Assembly: GCF_902459555.1 (NCBI RefSeq)
Contig: NZ_CABPSM010000014.1
Location: forward strand, 91,371-155,370
DNA length: 64,000 bases
Origin: Pandoraea horticolens
Lineage (GTDB): Bacteria; Pseudomonadota; Gammaproteobacteria; Burkholderiales; Burkholderiaceae
Direction of reading: 5' to 3'
The position numbers and the translations under genes were made by a program. This document shows, piece by piece, positions 40,592-49,664 of this stretch (within the stretch, counting starts at the first letter, position 1; each line of letters starts with the position of its first letter). A model generated the notes under the pieces. That model was not told the DNA's origin and did no database searches. It saw only the letters and a list, made by a program, of their open reading frames with translations.

Positions 40592-41452
40592 TCAATCGGG
40601 CGCATCGGTCGCTTCGGCCATCTGGCGATGCGTGGTATTGGGCGTAGCGACCGGTGCCGCCGCTGGCTGGAGGCCGAGTATACGCTTGCGCACTTTTCCG
40701 ACCAAGCGCATGCCCCGCACCCGCTTGACCGCCCGCACTGCATAGAGCGCACCGAAGATCGGCCACCAACGGTCGCCCGCCGGTTCCATGAACTCGAAGC
40801 GTTGCAGCCAGTGGTCGCCGCGCAGGGGCGGGCGATAGCAACCGAAGCGTCCGCGATCGATGTCGAAGGACAGCAGCTTGAGCCAGTCTTTCAGACGCGT
40901 GAACGCAATGAGATCGGCACCCGGCGGCAGAAATGGCGCACCGGCGAGCCTGCCCAGTTCCTCGCGTGCGCCCCACAGGCTCAGATTGTTGAAGCCGGTG
41001 ATGATGACCTGTCCCTCGGGCACGAGAATGCGCTCGACCTCGCGCAGGATGTCGTGCGGATTCTCGGCAAATTCGAGCACGTGCGGCAGTACGACAAGAT
41101 CGGTGCTTGCCGTGGCGATGGGCAACTCGTCGAACCGGCTCACGAGGATGTCGCGGGCGACCATGGCCGCCGAACTCGCATCGCACGACGGTGTGCTGCC
41201 GGTCGTATCGCTGGCGGCCTTGGTCATGAGCGGCGGTGCTTCGACGCCCCGTGCGGCAGGAAGAATGAGGCCCCGGTAAGGCATGCGGTTTTCGCGCAGC
41301 GTATCCAGCTCGGGGCGGCCGAGTTGCAGTGCGTGATAGCCGAACAGATCCCCGACCCATTGGTCGAAGAGGGTTTGTTCCCATGCAAGCGCGTAGCGGC
41401 CTGGCGGTGAGACGAGCCAGACGGGCCAGTCTATAATCGGACGTTCTGACAT
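40592..41452 (-). CDS. SAM-dependent methyltransferase (class I, type 11-like)
   Basis: The 286-residue protein has a class I methyltransferase core: motif-like LPIATASTDLVVLPHVLEF, then PHDILREVERILVPEGQVII, the strand and helix after the SAM site. The glycine-rich motif I is atypical, as in other members of this Burkholderiales group beside rnhA. The start is ATG 41452, 14 bp from the divergent gloB start. The substrate is not known. It is the first gene of the methyltransferase-rnhA-dnaQ set. Confidence 0.85.
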   Translation of the reverse strand: MSERPIIDWPVWLVSPPGRYALAWEQTLFDQWVGDLFGYHALQLGRPELDTLRENRMPYRGLILPAARGVEAPPLMTKAASDTTGSTPSCDASSAAMVARDILVSRFDELPIATASTDLVVLPHVLEFAENPHDILREVERILVPEGQVIITGFNNLSLWGAREELGRLAGAPFLPPGADLIAFTRLKDWLKLLSFDIDRGRFGCYRPPLRGDHWLQRFEFMEPAGDRWWPIFGALYAVRAVKRVRGMRLVGKVRKRILGLQPAAAPVATPNTTHRQMAEATDAPD

Positions 41453-41466
41453 GGTGGCGAGTATAT

Positions 41467-42291
41467 ATGGATGCGCACGCAGATGCGGCGAGTAAGCAGT
41501 CGGCCGGTACACTGACAGTTTTTCCCGTCCCCGCGTTCCAGGACAATTATCTCTGGGTCATCGATAACGGCAAAGATGCCGTAGCCGTCGACCCGGGCGA
41601 CGCCGCCCCGGTGCTCGCCTATCTCGAATCGCGCGGCCTCACGCTGCGCGCTATCCTCGTCACGCACAAGCATGCCGACCACATTGGCGGCGTCGGCACG
41701 CTGCTCGAGCATTTCGACGTTCCCGTGCACGGCCCGGCCCACGAAGCCATCGCATGTGTCGATCATCCGCATGACGGTGGCGAGACGGTTCACATTGCAT
41801 TCCCGGCCATGACGCTGGAAGTGATCGACGTGCCCGGCCATACATCGGGCCATATCGCATACTTCCTCGGCACCGGTGCAGGCGCGCCGCGTCTGTTCTG
41901 CGGCGACACGCTGTTCTCGTGCGGTTGTGGCCGCCTGTTCGAGGGCACGCCCGCGCAGATGCTCGCGTCGCTCGATGCGCTCGCGGCACTCCCGCCCGCC
42001 ACGCTCGTGCACTGTGCGCACGAATACACCCTGTCGAACATTCGCTTCGCCTTGGCAGTCGATCCAGACAACGCGGCACTCGCCGCATGGCATCGGCAGG
42101 CAACGGCGCTTCGCGCTGCCGGGCGTCCGACGCTGCCCACCACGCTCGCTCAGGAGCGGGAGACGAACCCTTTCCTGCGCAGCGATGCGCCGGCAGTCAT
42201 CGCCGCCGCCCAAGCGCACGCCGGCCACGCAACGCCTTCCCGTGAGGCGGTGTTCGCTACCGTACGCCGCTGGAAAGATACCTTCCGCTAA
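41467..42291 (+). CDS. gloB: Hydroxyacylglutathione hydrolase (glyoxalase II)
   Basis: The 274-residue metallo-beta-lactamase-fold enzyme hydrolyses S-lactoylglutathione to lactate and glutathione. The zinc motif THKHADHIGG, the later GHTSGHIAYF and the metal-bridging Asp in FCGDTLFSCGCGRLFEG are present, as is the C-terminal NPFLR that contacts the substrate. The start codon lies within TATATATGG only 14 bp from the divergent methyltransferase start, so the two promoters overlap the gene starts. Confidence 0.95.
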   Translation: MDAHADAASKQSAGTLTVFPVPAFQDNYLWVIDNGKDAVAVDPGDAAPVLAYLESRGLTLRAILVTHKHADHIGGVGTLLEHFDVPVHGPAHEAIACVDHPHDGGETVHIAFPAMTLEVIDVPGHTSGHIAYFLGTGAGAPRLFCGDTLFSCGCGRLFEGTPAQMLASLDALAALPPATLVHCAHEYTLSNIRFALAVDPDNAALAAWHRQATALRAAGRPTLPTTLAQERETNPFLRSDAPAVIAAAQAHAGHATPSREAVFATVRRWKDTFR

Positions 42292-42633
42292 TCGGCGTGC
42301 TTCATGACGTGAGCGCGTCATGCTGTCAATAGCATTACGCATCATGACTTCTGCCATAAGACGGACATTGACATATTCATACACGCCTGCTCAACCCTGC
42401 CGGATCGCCTCGGATATGAAGTTTTGGCGCTGTTTCGATGGCATCGAATACGCAACTTTGGTGTATCTCTTCGACGACATTGTCGAAAATCAAACTAAGG
42501 GATAACCCCCATTTTTAGGGCATTTGGGCATAAATTTTGCAAAAAAAATAGGCAGAAAGGTTGACGCATCCGAAGGGTTTCCTTACCATCCATGCCAATT
42601 TCATGAAGATGTCACCCTATTTGAGCCCGATCA
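42292..42633. other. Intergenic region upstream of mltD
   Basis: This 342-base gap holds no convincing gene; a 61-codon frame at 42320-42505 has no recognisable sequence. Two palindromes sharing TTCGA/TCGAA lie at 42434-42448 and 42470-42487. The stretch before mltD (42500-42560) is A/T-rich and should contain its promoter. Confidence 0.5.
42434..42487. promoter_or_regulatory. Pair of palindromes upstream of mltD
   Basis: TTCGATG-G-CATCGAA (42434-42448, exact 7-bp arms) and TTCGAC-6-GTCGAA (42470-42487, exact 6-bp arms) are centred about 37 bp apart. The related half-sites suggest two binding sites for one dimeric regulator. No regulator is assigned. Confidence 0.35.
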
Positions 42634-44298
42634 ATGCGACTTCTCGTTAGCTTGCTACTGACGCTGCTTCTTGCGGCTTGCGCCAGCACAGCGCCGACCA
42701 CAGGTGCATCGAATTCCACCCCCGAAGCGCAGAGCAAGTCGCCTCTCGCGTCGACCGCCAAAGGCAAGCAGCGAGTCTCCAGCGATCAGACCATCGATCT
42801 CGATAACGACTCCTTGAACGATCTGGCCTACGGCACCGACGCCGATCTCTGGTCACGCATTCGTCATGGTTTCGCTATCCCCGATCTGGATACCGACCTC
42901 GCGCAGGACCGCACGCAGTGGTACGCACAGCGTCCTGAATACGTCGAGCGCATGATCCAGCGGTCGAACAAATATCTGTTCCACATCGTTGAGGAACTTG
43001 AGCGCCGTCACATGCCGACGGAGCTGGCGTTGCTGCCGTTCGTGGAAAGTGCATACAATCCGCAGGCGCTCTCGACGGCCAAGGCCGCCGGTATGTGGCA
43101 GTTCATCCCGAGCACGGGCAAGACGTACAACCTCAAGCAGAACATGTTCCAGGACGAGCGCCGCGACGTGCTCGCCTCGACGACCGCCGCGCTCGATTAC
43201 CTCTCGAAGCTCTATGCGATGTTCGGCGACTGGCACCTGGCGCTCGCTGCCTATAACTGGGGCGAGGGCAACGTGCAGCGCGCGATCGACCGCAATCAGG
43301 CGCAAGGTCTGCCCACCGATTATCTGAGCCTGCGTATGCCGACCGAGACACGTTATTACGTGCCGAAGCTGCAGGCGATCAAGAACATCATTGCGCACCC
43401 GGACCTCTACAGCGTGAAGCTGCCCGAGATTCCGAATCACCCGTATTTCGTCAGCGTGACCACCAAGCGCGACATCGACGTGGCGCTCGCCGCGAAGCTG
43501 GCCGATCTGCCGCTCGACGAATTCCATGCACTTAACCCGTCGTTCCGCAAGCCCGTGATTCTCGGCGCTGCGCAGCCGCAAATTCTGCTGCCGTTCGACA
43601 GCGCCGAAGTGTTTCAGCGCCGGTTGAGGGGCTACGACAAACCGCTATCGAGCTGGACGACTTACACGTCGGCCTCGCGTGAGCGTCCGGAAGATGTGGC
43701 GCTCAAGCTGGGCGTCGACGCTGCCATCATTCGCTCGGTCAACAACATTGCACCGCGTATGCGTCTGAAGGCCGGCTCGACGCTGCTGGTGCCGCGTTCG
43801 AACGACATCGATCAGGACATCAGCGCGTCGGTGGCCAGCAACGCGGTGCTGGCGCTGGAGCCGGACCTTCCCGACACCCGCAAGGTCATGGTGCGTGCGC
43901 GCAAGCACGACACGCTCGCCAGCGTTGCCTCGCGCAGCGGTGTGAGCGTGGCGCAGATCAAGAGCTGGAACCGTCTGCGTCGCGATACGCTCACGTCGGG
44001 CCAACTGCTGGTGCTGCATGTGCCGGTCAAGGATGCCTCGCGCGTGATGGCCGCTTCCGCCGCACCGGCGGCACCGGCAGCCAAGGAAGACGACGCACCA
44101 CGTACGCGCATGGTGCGTGGCAAGAACGGCAAGATGATCCGCGTGGTCGACCGCCGTCCGGCCGCCAGCCCGGCCAAGGCCGCTGTCGCCAGCAGCAAGA
44201 CCGCCCCGGCCAAGGTCGCGTCGAAGGCGCCCGCGAAGGCCCCGGCAAAGACTGCCGCCAAGGCACCTGCGAAGGTCACCAAGACGGCGCAGCGCTAA
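42634..44298 (+). CDS. mltD: Membrane-bound lytic murein transglycosylase D
   Basis: The 554-residue lipoprotein has a lipobox LLLAAC with Cys16. It has an SLT domain at about residues 115-240 with catalytic Glu138 in PFVESAYNPQAL, and then KAAGMWQFIPSTGKTY and ALAAYNWGEGNVQRAI. C-terminal LysM repeats follow; the clearest is VRARKHDTLASVASRSGVSV...SWNRLRRDTL near 410-465. It cleaves peptidoglycan between MurNAc and GlcNAc at the cell envelope. The last ~45 residues are an Ala/Lys/Pro tail of repeated KAPAK-type units, not part of the usual family. A strong terminator follows. Confidence 0.95.
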   Translation: MRLLVSLLLTLLLAACASTAPTTGASNSTPEAQSKSPLASTAKGKQRVSSDQTIDLDNDSLNDLAYGTDADLWSRIRHGFAIPDLDTDLAQDRTQWYAQRPEYVERMIQRSNKYLFHIVEELERRHMPTELALLPFVESAYNPQALSTAKAAGMWQFIPSTGKTYNLKQNMFQDERRDVLASTTAALDYLSKLYAMFGDWHLALAAYNWGEGNVQRAIDRNQAQGLPTDYLSLRMPTETRYYVPKLQAIKNIIAHPDLYSVKLPEIPNHPYFVSVTTKRDIDVALAAKLADLPLDEFHALNPSFRKPVILGAAQPQILLPFDSAEVFQRRLRGYDKPLSSWTTYTSASRERPEDVALKLGVDAAIIRSVNNIAPRMRLKAGSTLLVPRSNDIDQDISASVASNAVLALEPDLPDTRKVMVRARKHDTLASVASRSGVSVAQIKSWNRLRRDTLTSGQLLVLHVPVKDASRVMAASAAPAAPAAKEDDAPRTRMVRGKNGKMIRVVDRRPAASPAKAAVASSKTAPAKVASKAPAKAPAKTAAKAPAKVTKTAQR

Positions 44299-44348
44299 GC
44301 GCCAGCCCTCCGTTTCGCCCGGCGATTACCGTATCGCCGGCGTCAAAC

Positions 44349-44384
44349 AAAACGCCCGTGAGGATCTCCCTCACGGGCGTTTTG
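44349..44384. terminator. Rho-independent terminator after mltD
   Basis: A 14-bp stem (AAAACGCCCGTGAG / CTCACGGGCGTTTT) around a 7-nt loop is followed by TGTTTTTG. It separates mltD from the lasso-like cluster. Confidence 0.9.
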
Positions 44385-44425
44385 TTTTTGCGGGCGGGGA
44401 ATGTCTGCCGCGTCTCTGGACCCGC

Positions 44426-44455
44426 TTCACACCTGCTTCGGAAAATTCCTATAAA
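44426..44455 (+). promoter_or_regulatory. Candidate sigma-70 promoter of the lasso-like cluster
   Basis: TTCACA (44426-44431) and TATAAA (44450-44455) are spaced by 18 nt, 72 bases before the precursor start. The A/T-rich -10 stands out from the GC-rich surroundings. Confidence 0.45.
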
Positions 44456-44527
44456 TAGACTGGCTCTCGTTTCCTATGATGAAGACGCGGATGGATCCGT
44501 TCGTACTCACTCAAAAAGGAGTCCTAA

Positions 44528-44710
44528 ATGAAGGATCAAGTGGGAACCACGAACGTAGTGACAGAACTTGATGTGCTCTCCTCGGTGGACGCTACCCGTG
44601 CCATGCGCGGCGTTCTTGGCAATAGCGCTGACGGCTTCACGGTGCTGCCGCATAGTTTCTCGCCGATTTGCATTCCGCCGTTGCCGGTGGCCACCGGGGG
44701 TAACGTCTGA
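44528..44710 (+). CDS. Candidate lasso-peptide (RiPP) precursor
   Basis: This 60-residue peptide has a strong SD, AAGGAG, six bases before its ATG and ends one base before the GTG of the recognition/protease gene, so it is clearly a translated first gene. The N-terminal half looks like a leader ([16 protein letters not shown]). The C-terminal half is rich in Gly, Pro and hydrophobics ([20 protein letters not shown]). A lasso core would need a first residue joined to Asp or Glu at 7-9. Gly28 to Asp35 gives an eight-residue ring (GVLGNSAD), but the leader lacks the usual Thr at -2 and the core would be 33 residues, longer than normal. The product class is therefore uncertain. Confidence 0.65.
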   Translation: MKDQVGTTNVVTELDVLSSVDATRAMRGVLGNSADGFTVLPHSFSPICIPPLPVATGGNV

Positions 44711-44711
44711 G

Positions 44712-45354
44712 GTGACGGATTCGATGCGAATCGGAGCCAACGCGTGTGCGAACGCACCGGTTTTCCGTCATCTGGCGCCCAACGTGCACGTTGCGGGTAT
44801 CGACCGGCATATGGTGGTGCTCAGGCTCTCCCGCGATCGCTACTTCAATCTCTCCTACAACCATTCACAAGCGTTACGCCGTTTGATCGGCTGGTCGCAT
44901 GACCCTGCAATGTCAGTCGACACCGCACAGGCGATGCAGAGCATGTTCGACGCGGACGGCATTCTCGCGCCGGGTGAGCGCAACGCCCCCGACTCGTGCA
45001 CTGCAATACGCGACATGCCTGCGCAGCCCGGATTCCACGCCTGGCTGGCGATGCCCGGTGACATCGGCGTAGCACCCCGCAAGCGCGACGTGCTGCGTGC
45101 GTGCTACTGGCTATGGCAAGCACAGCGCGCCACGCGACGGGCTCGCATTGCCGGGGTGATCGACCGGGTGCCTGCCGTGGTATGCCGCGCTCGCCATGTG
45201 GTGCGCCTATGACGGCTGGCGGCTTCAACTCGTGATCGGCGTTCAGCGCCAGCCGTTTTACGCCCGCGCGTGGGCTGAAGCGCAGGGACACGTCGTCGGT
45301 GACGATCCGCGGCGCCGAGAGCAACTCGCCGTGATCTTCGAGACATCCGCCTGA
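44712..45354 (+). pseudogene. Lasso maturation protein B (RRE plus transglutaminase-like protease), one-base frameshift
   Basis: The first part is a PqqD-like leader-binding domain (HVAGIDRHMVVLRLSRDRYF). The second part is the B2 leader peptidase, reached only by a frame change. Deleting one G from the GGG at 45166-45168 joins VIDR to CLPWYAALAMWCAYDGW and LQLVIGVQRQPFYARAWAEA, ending at 45354. In the unedited frame the gene stops at 45212. The family Cys is present in CLPW, but the usual catalytic His motif (AHAW) reads ARAW here. It is either a decaying gene, an assembly error or a divergent enzyme. GTG 44712 is favoured as the start, with ATG 44724 as alternative. Confidence 0.75.
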
Positions 45355-45409
45355 GCCGAGGTGAGACGCGGCAAGTTGGCGTTACGACTCAATTAAAACG
45401 GAGCCCGCA

Positions 45410-47188
45410 ATGAGAATTGCCCGCCTGAGACCTGGGCCGGCCGAGCGGCACGTGCCGTTGCCCGGAGCCGTCGTACTGCGTGCCTTGGATGGCCAGCCCG
45501 CAGCCCGCATTTGCCCCGAAGCGAGCAGCGAGCGCCGGTACACGAGTGGTCAGAGCGAGTTACTCGCCTGGTATGTGAGCGGCCGCGTGTTCCGCAAGGA
45601 GGATGGTCAGGAAGTGACGCCGGGGCTCGAACTAGCCCGCACGGCGATCGAATCGCCGGAGCGATTCGTCGAGCAGTTCTGGGGGCATTACCGGGTCATC
45701 GTGCACGACCGCTGGTGCGCGACGACACTCGTTCTGTGCGACCCATGTGGCCACTGTCCGACGTACTACCGCTTTTGCCGCGACGGGGCGGTGCATGTCG
45801 CCGCGAACCCGGCCTCGATTGCCGACGCTCGCCCGGCGTTCAATAGCGACGCACTCAAGTCCTTTCTCGTTCATGGCGACGTTGGCCGCGTGCAGTGTGC
45901 GCTGCACGACGTGGAACGTCTGCCGCTGGGACATGCGCTGTGGATTCCCGAGCGCGGTGCGCCGAAGACCCATGTCGTGTGGTGGCCGTCGTGGCGACAG
46001 CGCGGCGACGCGAATGGGGCAGGCGAAGCGGCGTCTGGCAAGGGGCTGCTGGGACTACTGCGCCGATCGGCAGAGCGTTGCCTCGGAGACAAGCCTGCGG
46101 TGCTCGAGTTGTCGGGCGGCGTCGAGTCGACATCGCTCGCGTTGGCGCTTGCCGAGTCGGGGCGTGCCGGCAACTGCACTGCGGTGAATCATTGCGATCC
46201 GGCATCGCCATCGAGTGACAAGTCGCATCATGCGGACAGCGTCGCGCGGCACGTGCGCATGGCGTTCGAGCGTTTCGATATCGAACATGGCGCGTTTTCG
46301 CCGCCTGCGACGATCCCGCGTCTGGCGCGTCCCGCGCTGCATGTGTGCATGCTCGCGCAGCTCGACGCCTTGCGCGAACGGCTGACGTCGTACCGCGATC
46401 ACCGGCTCGTCAACGGGCATGGCGGCAACGCAATCTTCCTTGCCTCGCCGCCCGATGGCGCGCTTCTCGATGCTTTCGCCGACGGCCAGTGGCGGCGAGG
46501 ATTCGGCGCGTGGCGTGATCTGGCGGTGATGCAGCGCTTGCCGCTATGGTGGGTGTTGCAGCGCGCCTTCGTACAGTTGCGGCAGCGTCACGCCGATCCC
46601 CTGGCGGCACAGGCGAGCGATCTGCTTACGGCCGCGGCCTGCGACGGTCTGGCCGAGGGCATCGAGCCGCTCGCCCAGGCGTGGCTCGCGCAATGGTCGC
46701 TTCGTATACGCCCGGGCAAGCGCGCGCAGATTCTGCGCACGCTCGGCAACCTTCGCGACATCGAGGTGTATCCGTCGTTGGCCGCGAGCGGCACGGTGTT
46801 TCCGTTCCTGACGCAGCCGGTCGTCGAAGCCGGTTTCGCCATGCCGACGTACCGCCTTTTCAATGCGATATACAACCGGCTGCCGTTGCGCCGCGCCGCC
46901 TATCTTGCGAGCGGCCTGCCGAATCTCTGGCAGCGCGACAAGGGGATGATGACGGGCATCGTGGGGGCGGACGTGGCGGCCAACCTCCCGCATGTGGAAG
47001 AGGTGTGTCTGGAGGGCTACTGTGCGGCATCGGGATGGATCGATCGCGACGCATGCCGGCGGGCCATCGGCCGCATTGCGCATCACCATCTCGAATCGAT
47101 GGCAACGATCCGTCGCCTGTATGCCGTAGAGATGTTCGTGCGCGGCTGGCGCCAGGATGCAGGCCAGCATCGGGCGGCACCGGCATGA
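45410..47188 (+). CDS. Asparagine-synthetase-like lasso cyclase (protein C)
   Basis: The 592-residue protein has the asparagine synthetase B layout without the N-terminal Cys nucleophile, as in lasso macrolactam synthetases. A degenerate glutaminase-like half (GHYRVIVHDRWCATTLVLCD, DVERLPLGHALWIP) covers residues 1-205. The ATP-pyrophosphatase half then starts with the PP-loop LSGGVESTSLALALA, where the family's usual Asp is Glu. It would adenylate the Asp/Glu side chain of the core and close the ring. It is preceded by GGAG and by the precursor and B genes on the same strand. The frame is intact. No ABC exporter follows. Confidence 0.85.
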   Translation: MRIARLRPGPAERHVPLPGAVVLRALDGQPAARICPEASSERRYTSGQSELLAWYVSGRVFRKEDGQEVTPGLELARTAIESPERFVEQFWGHYRVIVHDRWCATTLVLCDPCGHCPTYYRFCRDGAVHVAANPASIADARPAFNSDALKSFLVHGDVGRVQCALHDVERLPLGHALWIPERGAPKTHVVWWPSWRQRGDANGAGEAASGKGLLGLLRRSAERCLGDKPAVLELSGGVESTSLALALAESGRAGNCTAVNHCDPASPSSDKSHHADSVARHVRMAFERFDIEHGAFSPPATIPRLARPALHVCMLAQLDALRERLTSYRDHRLVNGHGGNAIFLASPPDGALLDAFADGQWRRGFGAWRDLAVMQRLPLWWVLQRAFVQLRQRHADPLAAQASDLLTAAACDGLAEGIEPLAQAWLAQWSLRIRPGKRAQILRTLGNLRDIEVYPSLAASGTVFPFLTQPVVEAGFAMPTYRLFNAIYNRLPLRRAAYLASGLPNLWQRDKGMMTGIVGADVAANLPHVEEVCLEGYCAASGWIDRDACRRAIGRIAHHHLESMATIRRLYAVEMFVRGWRQDAGQHRAAPA

Positions 47189-47513
47189 TGTGCCAGGCCG
47201 GTAGGCCGACAACACAACAACGCGGCAACGTCGCCGCCCCGGCCTGACGCCGTGTCCGTGTAATCCCCTAGGATTTCGCGGGCAGGGCGAGGTTGCCCGG
47301 TAAGCCTTCCGTAAGCGTCAACGCGCACACTGAACGCGAGGCACGTCACCCGTGCCTGACGATTTCATTGCACTGAAACGCATCGCCGGTCGATGGCGAT
47401 GCGCGACCGACTCCGCCGGCCCGATCCGGCGCCGCGCCAGTTCCGTTTCGCTCCGGCACCGCCGGTATGGCATGACGGGCGCGCGAGCCAATTCATATAT
47501 GCAAGGAGACAAT
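47189..47513. other. Intergenic region between the cyclase and prpE
   Basis: This 325-base gap holds no gene or exporter. A short open frame joins prpE upstream but lacks family sequence. The prpE RBS AAGGAG lies at its end. Confidence 0.5.
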
Positions 47514-49415
47514 ATGACTTCGTATGCGTCGTTTCACGCCCGCTCGATTACCCCCGATTCGCGCGCGGCCTTCTGGGAGGAACAGGCCCGGCTGATCGAT
47601 TGGGAGACGCCTTTTACGCAGGTGCTCGACTACGACAATCCGCCGTTTGCCCGCTGGTTCGTCGGCGGTCGAACGAACCTGTGCCACAACGCCGTCGACC
47701 GTCACCTTCCGTCGCGCGGCACGCAAAACGCGCTGATCTGGGTGTCGACGGAGACCGAACAGGAACGTGTCTACACGTACGACGAACTGGCAGCGGAAGT
47801 CAATCGCATGGCGGCGTCGTTGCAATCGCTGGGCGTTGCGCGCGGCGAGCGGGTGCTGATCTACATGCCGATGGTGCCCGAAGCGTTGTTCGCGATGCTC
47901 GCGTGTACGCGTCTGGGCGCGATCCACTCGGTGGTGTTTGGCGGCTTCGCGTCCGTGAATCTGGCAACCCGCATCGACGACGCGCAACCGAAAGTCATCG
48001 TCTCGGCCGACGCCGGCTCGCGCAATGGCAAGGTCGTCCCGTACAAGCCGTTGCTCGACGAAGGCATCACGCTCGCGCAGCACAAGCCGTCGAGCGTGTT
48101 GCTCGTCGACCGGGGGGTGGCGCCGATGACGCGTGTGGAAGGCCGTGATGTCGACTATGCGTCATTGCGCGAACAACACCTCGATGCCTTTGTTCCGTGC
48201 GAATGGCTTGAGTCGAGTGAGCCGTCCTACGTGCTCTACACGTCTGGCACGACGGGCAAACCGAAAGGGGTGCAGCGCGATACCGGCGGATATGCGGTGG
48301 CGCTGGCGGCGTCGATGCAGCATATTTTCTGTGTGAAACCGGGCGACACGATGTTCTGCGCGTCGGACATCGGTTGGGTGGTCGGGCACAGCTACATCGT
48401 GTATGCACCGTTGCTCGCGGGCATTGCCACGGTGATGTATGAGGGCACGCCGATTCGTCCCGACGGCGGAATCTGGTGGCGGATTGTCGAAAAGTACAAG
48501 GTAACGGAGCTTTTCACCGCGCCGACGGCGATTCGTGTGCTCAAGAAGCAGGACCCGGCGTATCTGACGCAATACGACCTGTCGTCGCTGCGGCTGATCT
48601 TCCTCGCAGGCGAGCCGCTCGACGAACCGACGGCGCGCTGGCTTACCGAGGGCGTAGGCAAGCCGGTGGTCGACAACTACTGGCAGACGGAGACCGGTTG
48701 GCCGATCCTCGGCATGGCGCGTGGGGTCGAAGTCTTGCCGGGCAAGCTCGGATCACCGGGCAAGCCGGTGTACGGCTACGACGTGAAGCTTGTTGACGAG
48801 GTGACGGGAGAGGACTGCGGCCCGAACCAGAAGGGCGTGCTGGCCATCGAAGGGCCGCTGCCACCCGGGTGCATGAGCACGGTGTGGGGCGACGACGCTC
48901 GCTTCGTCAAGACCTATTGGCAGACGGTGCCGGGCCGCATGCTGTACTCGAGCTTCGACTGGGGGCTGCGCGACGAGGACGGGTATTACTTTATTCTTGG
49001 CCGCACCGACGACGTCATCAACGTCGCGGGCCACCGGCTGGGTTCGCGTGAGATCGAGGAGAGCATTGCGAGTCATCCGGCGGTGGCGGAGGTGGCGGTC
49101 ATCGGTGCGCAGGATGCGCTCAAGGGGCAGGTGGCGATGGCGTTCGCGGTGCTGCGTCAGCCGGAATTGGCGGCGACGCCCGAGGCGCGTCTGGCGCTGG
49201 AAGGCGATGTCATGAAGACGGTCGACAAGCAATTGGGCGCGGTAGCGCGTCCGGCGCGAGTATTCTTCGTCACCACGCTGCCCAAGACGCGCTCTGGCAA
49301 GCTGCTGCGCCGTGCGATTCAGGCGATCTGCGAGGGCCGCGAAACGGGCGATCTGATCACGCTGGAGGACCCGGTGGCGCTGGAACAGGTGCGCGATGCC
49401 GTGAAGGGCGTGTAG
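47514..49415 (+). CDS. prpE: Propionyl-CoA synthetase
   Basis: The 633-residue acyl-CoA synthetase has the adenylate-forming motifs YTSGTTGKPKGVQRDTGG (A3), DNYWQTETGWPI (A5) and RTDDVINVAGHRLGSREIEE (A8), and the catalytic Lys in LPKTRSGKLLRR. The RDTGG extension after the P-loop and the TETGWPI block fit propionate (PrpE) better than acetate (Acs). It activates propionate to propionyl-CoA. The ATG at 47514 is preceded by AAGGAG, which decides the start over an upstream open frame. Confidence 0.9.
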   Translation: MTSYASFHARSITPDSRAAFWEEQARLIDWETPFTQVLDYDNPPFARWFVGGRTNLCHNAVDRHLPSRGTQNALIWVSTETEQERVYTYDELAAEVNRMAASLQSLGVARGERVLIYMPMVPEALFAMLACTRLGAIHSVVFGGFASVNLATRIDDAQPKVIVSADAGSRNGKVVPYKPLLDEGITLAQHKPSSVLLVDRGVAPMTRVEGRDVDYASLREQHLDAFVPCEWLESSEPSYVLYTSGTTGKPKGVQRDTGGYAVALAASMQHIFCVKPGDTMFCASDIGWVVGHSYIVYAPLLAGIATVMYEGTPIRPDGGIWWRIVEKYKVTELFTAPTAIRVLKKQDPAYLTQYDLSSLRLIFLAGEPLDEPTARWLTEGVGKPVVDNYWQTETGWPILGMARGVEVLPGKLGSPGKPVYGYDVKLVDEVTGEDCGPNQKGVLAIEGPLPPGCMSTVWGDDARFVKTYWQTVPGRMLYSSFDWGLRDEDGYYFILGRTDDVINVAGHRLGSREIEESIASHPAVAEVAVIGAQDALKGQVAMAFAVLRQPELAATPEARLALEGDVMKTVDKQLGAVARPARVFFVTTLPKTRSGKLLRRAIQAICEGRETGDLITLEDPVALEQVRDAVKGV

Positions 49416-49468
49416 CCGGCTGGGGGGCTTCGGGAGCGAAACCTTCGGTGACGATGAGAGAAAGCAAG

Positions 49469-49505
49469 ACTGCGGCGCATCCGATTTTTCGGACTGCGCC
49501 GCAGT
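49469..49505. terminator. Long stem-loop after prpE
   Basis: ACTGCGGCGCATCCG pairs with CGGACTGCGCCGCAGT apart from one bulged base, around ATTTTT. No clear T-tract follows, so termination is probable but not certain. Confidence 0.5.
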
Positions 49506-49664
49506 GCATTTAGACGGTGGATATGGTTCGATATCGGTAATCGACGTCGCATTACGACATACGGCCGACCATCGCCGGTATGATTTCGCGAGACGTCTGC
49601 GGGACAGGCGACTGTTTTATCCACGGCTGGCACGCGTGCCCATGACCGCTCATTACTCATCGAC

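Noticed and set aside
42320..42505. 61-codon frame upstream of mltD
   Set aside because: No recognisable sequence or RBS, and it overlaps the palindromes.
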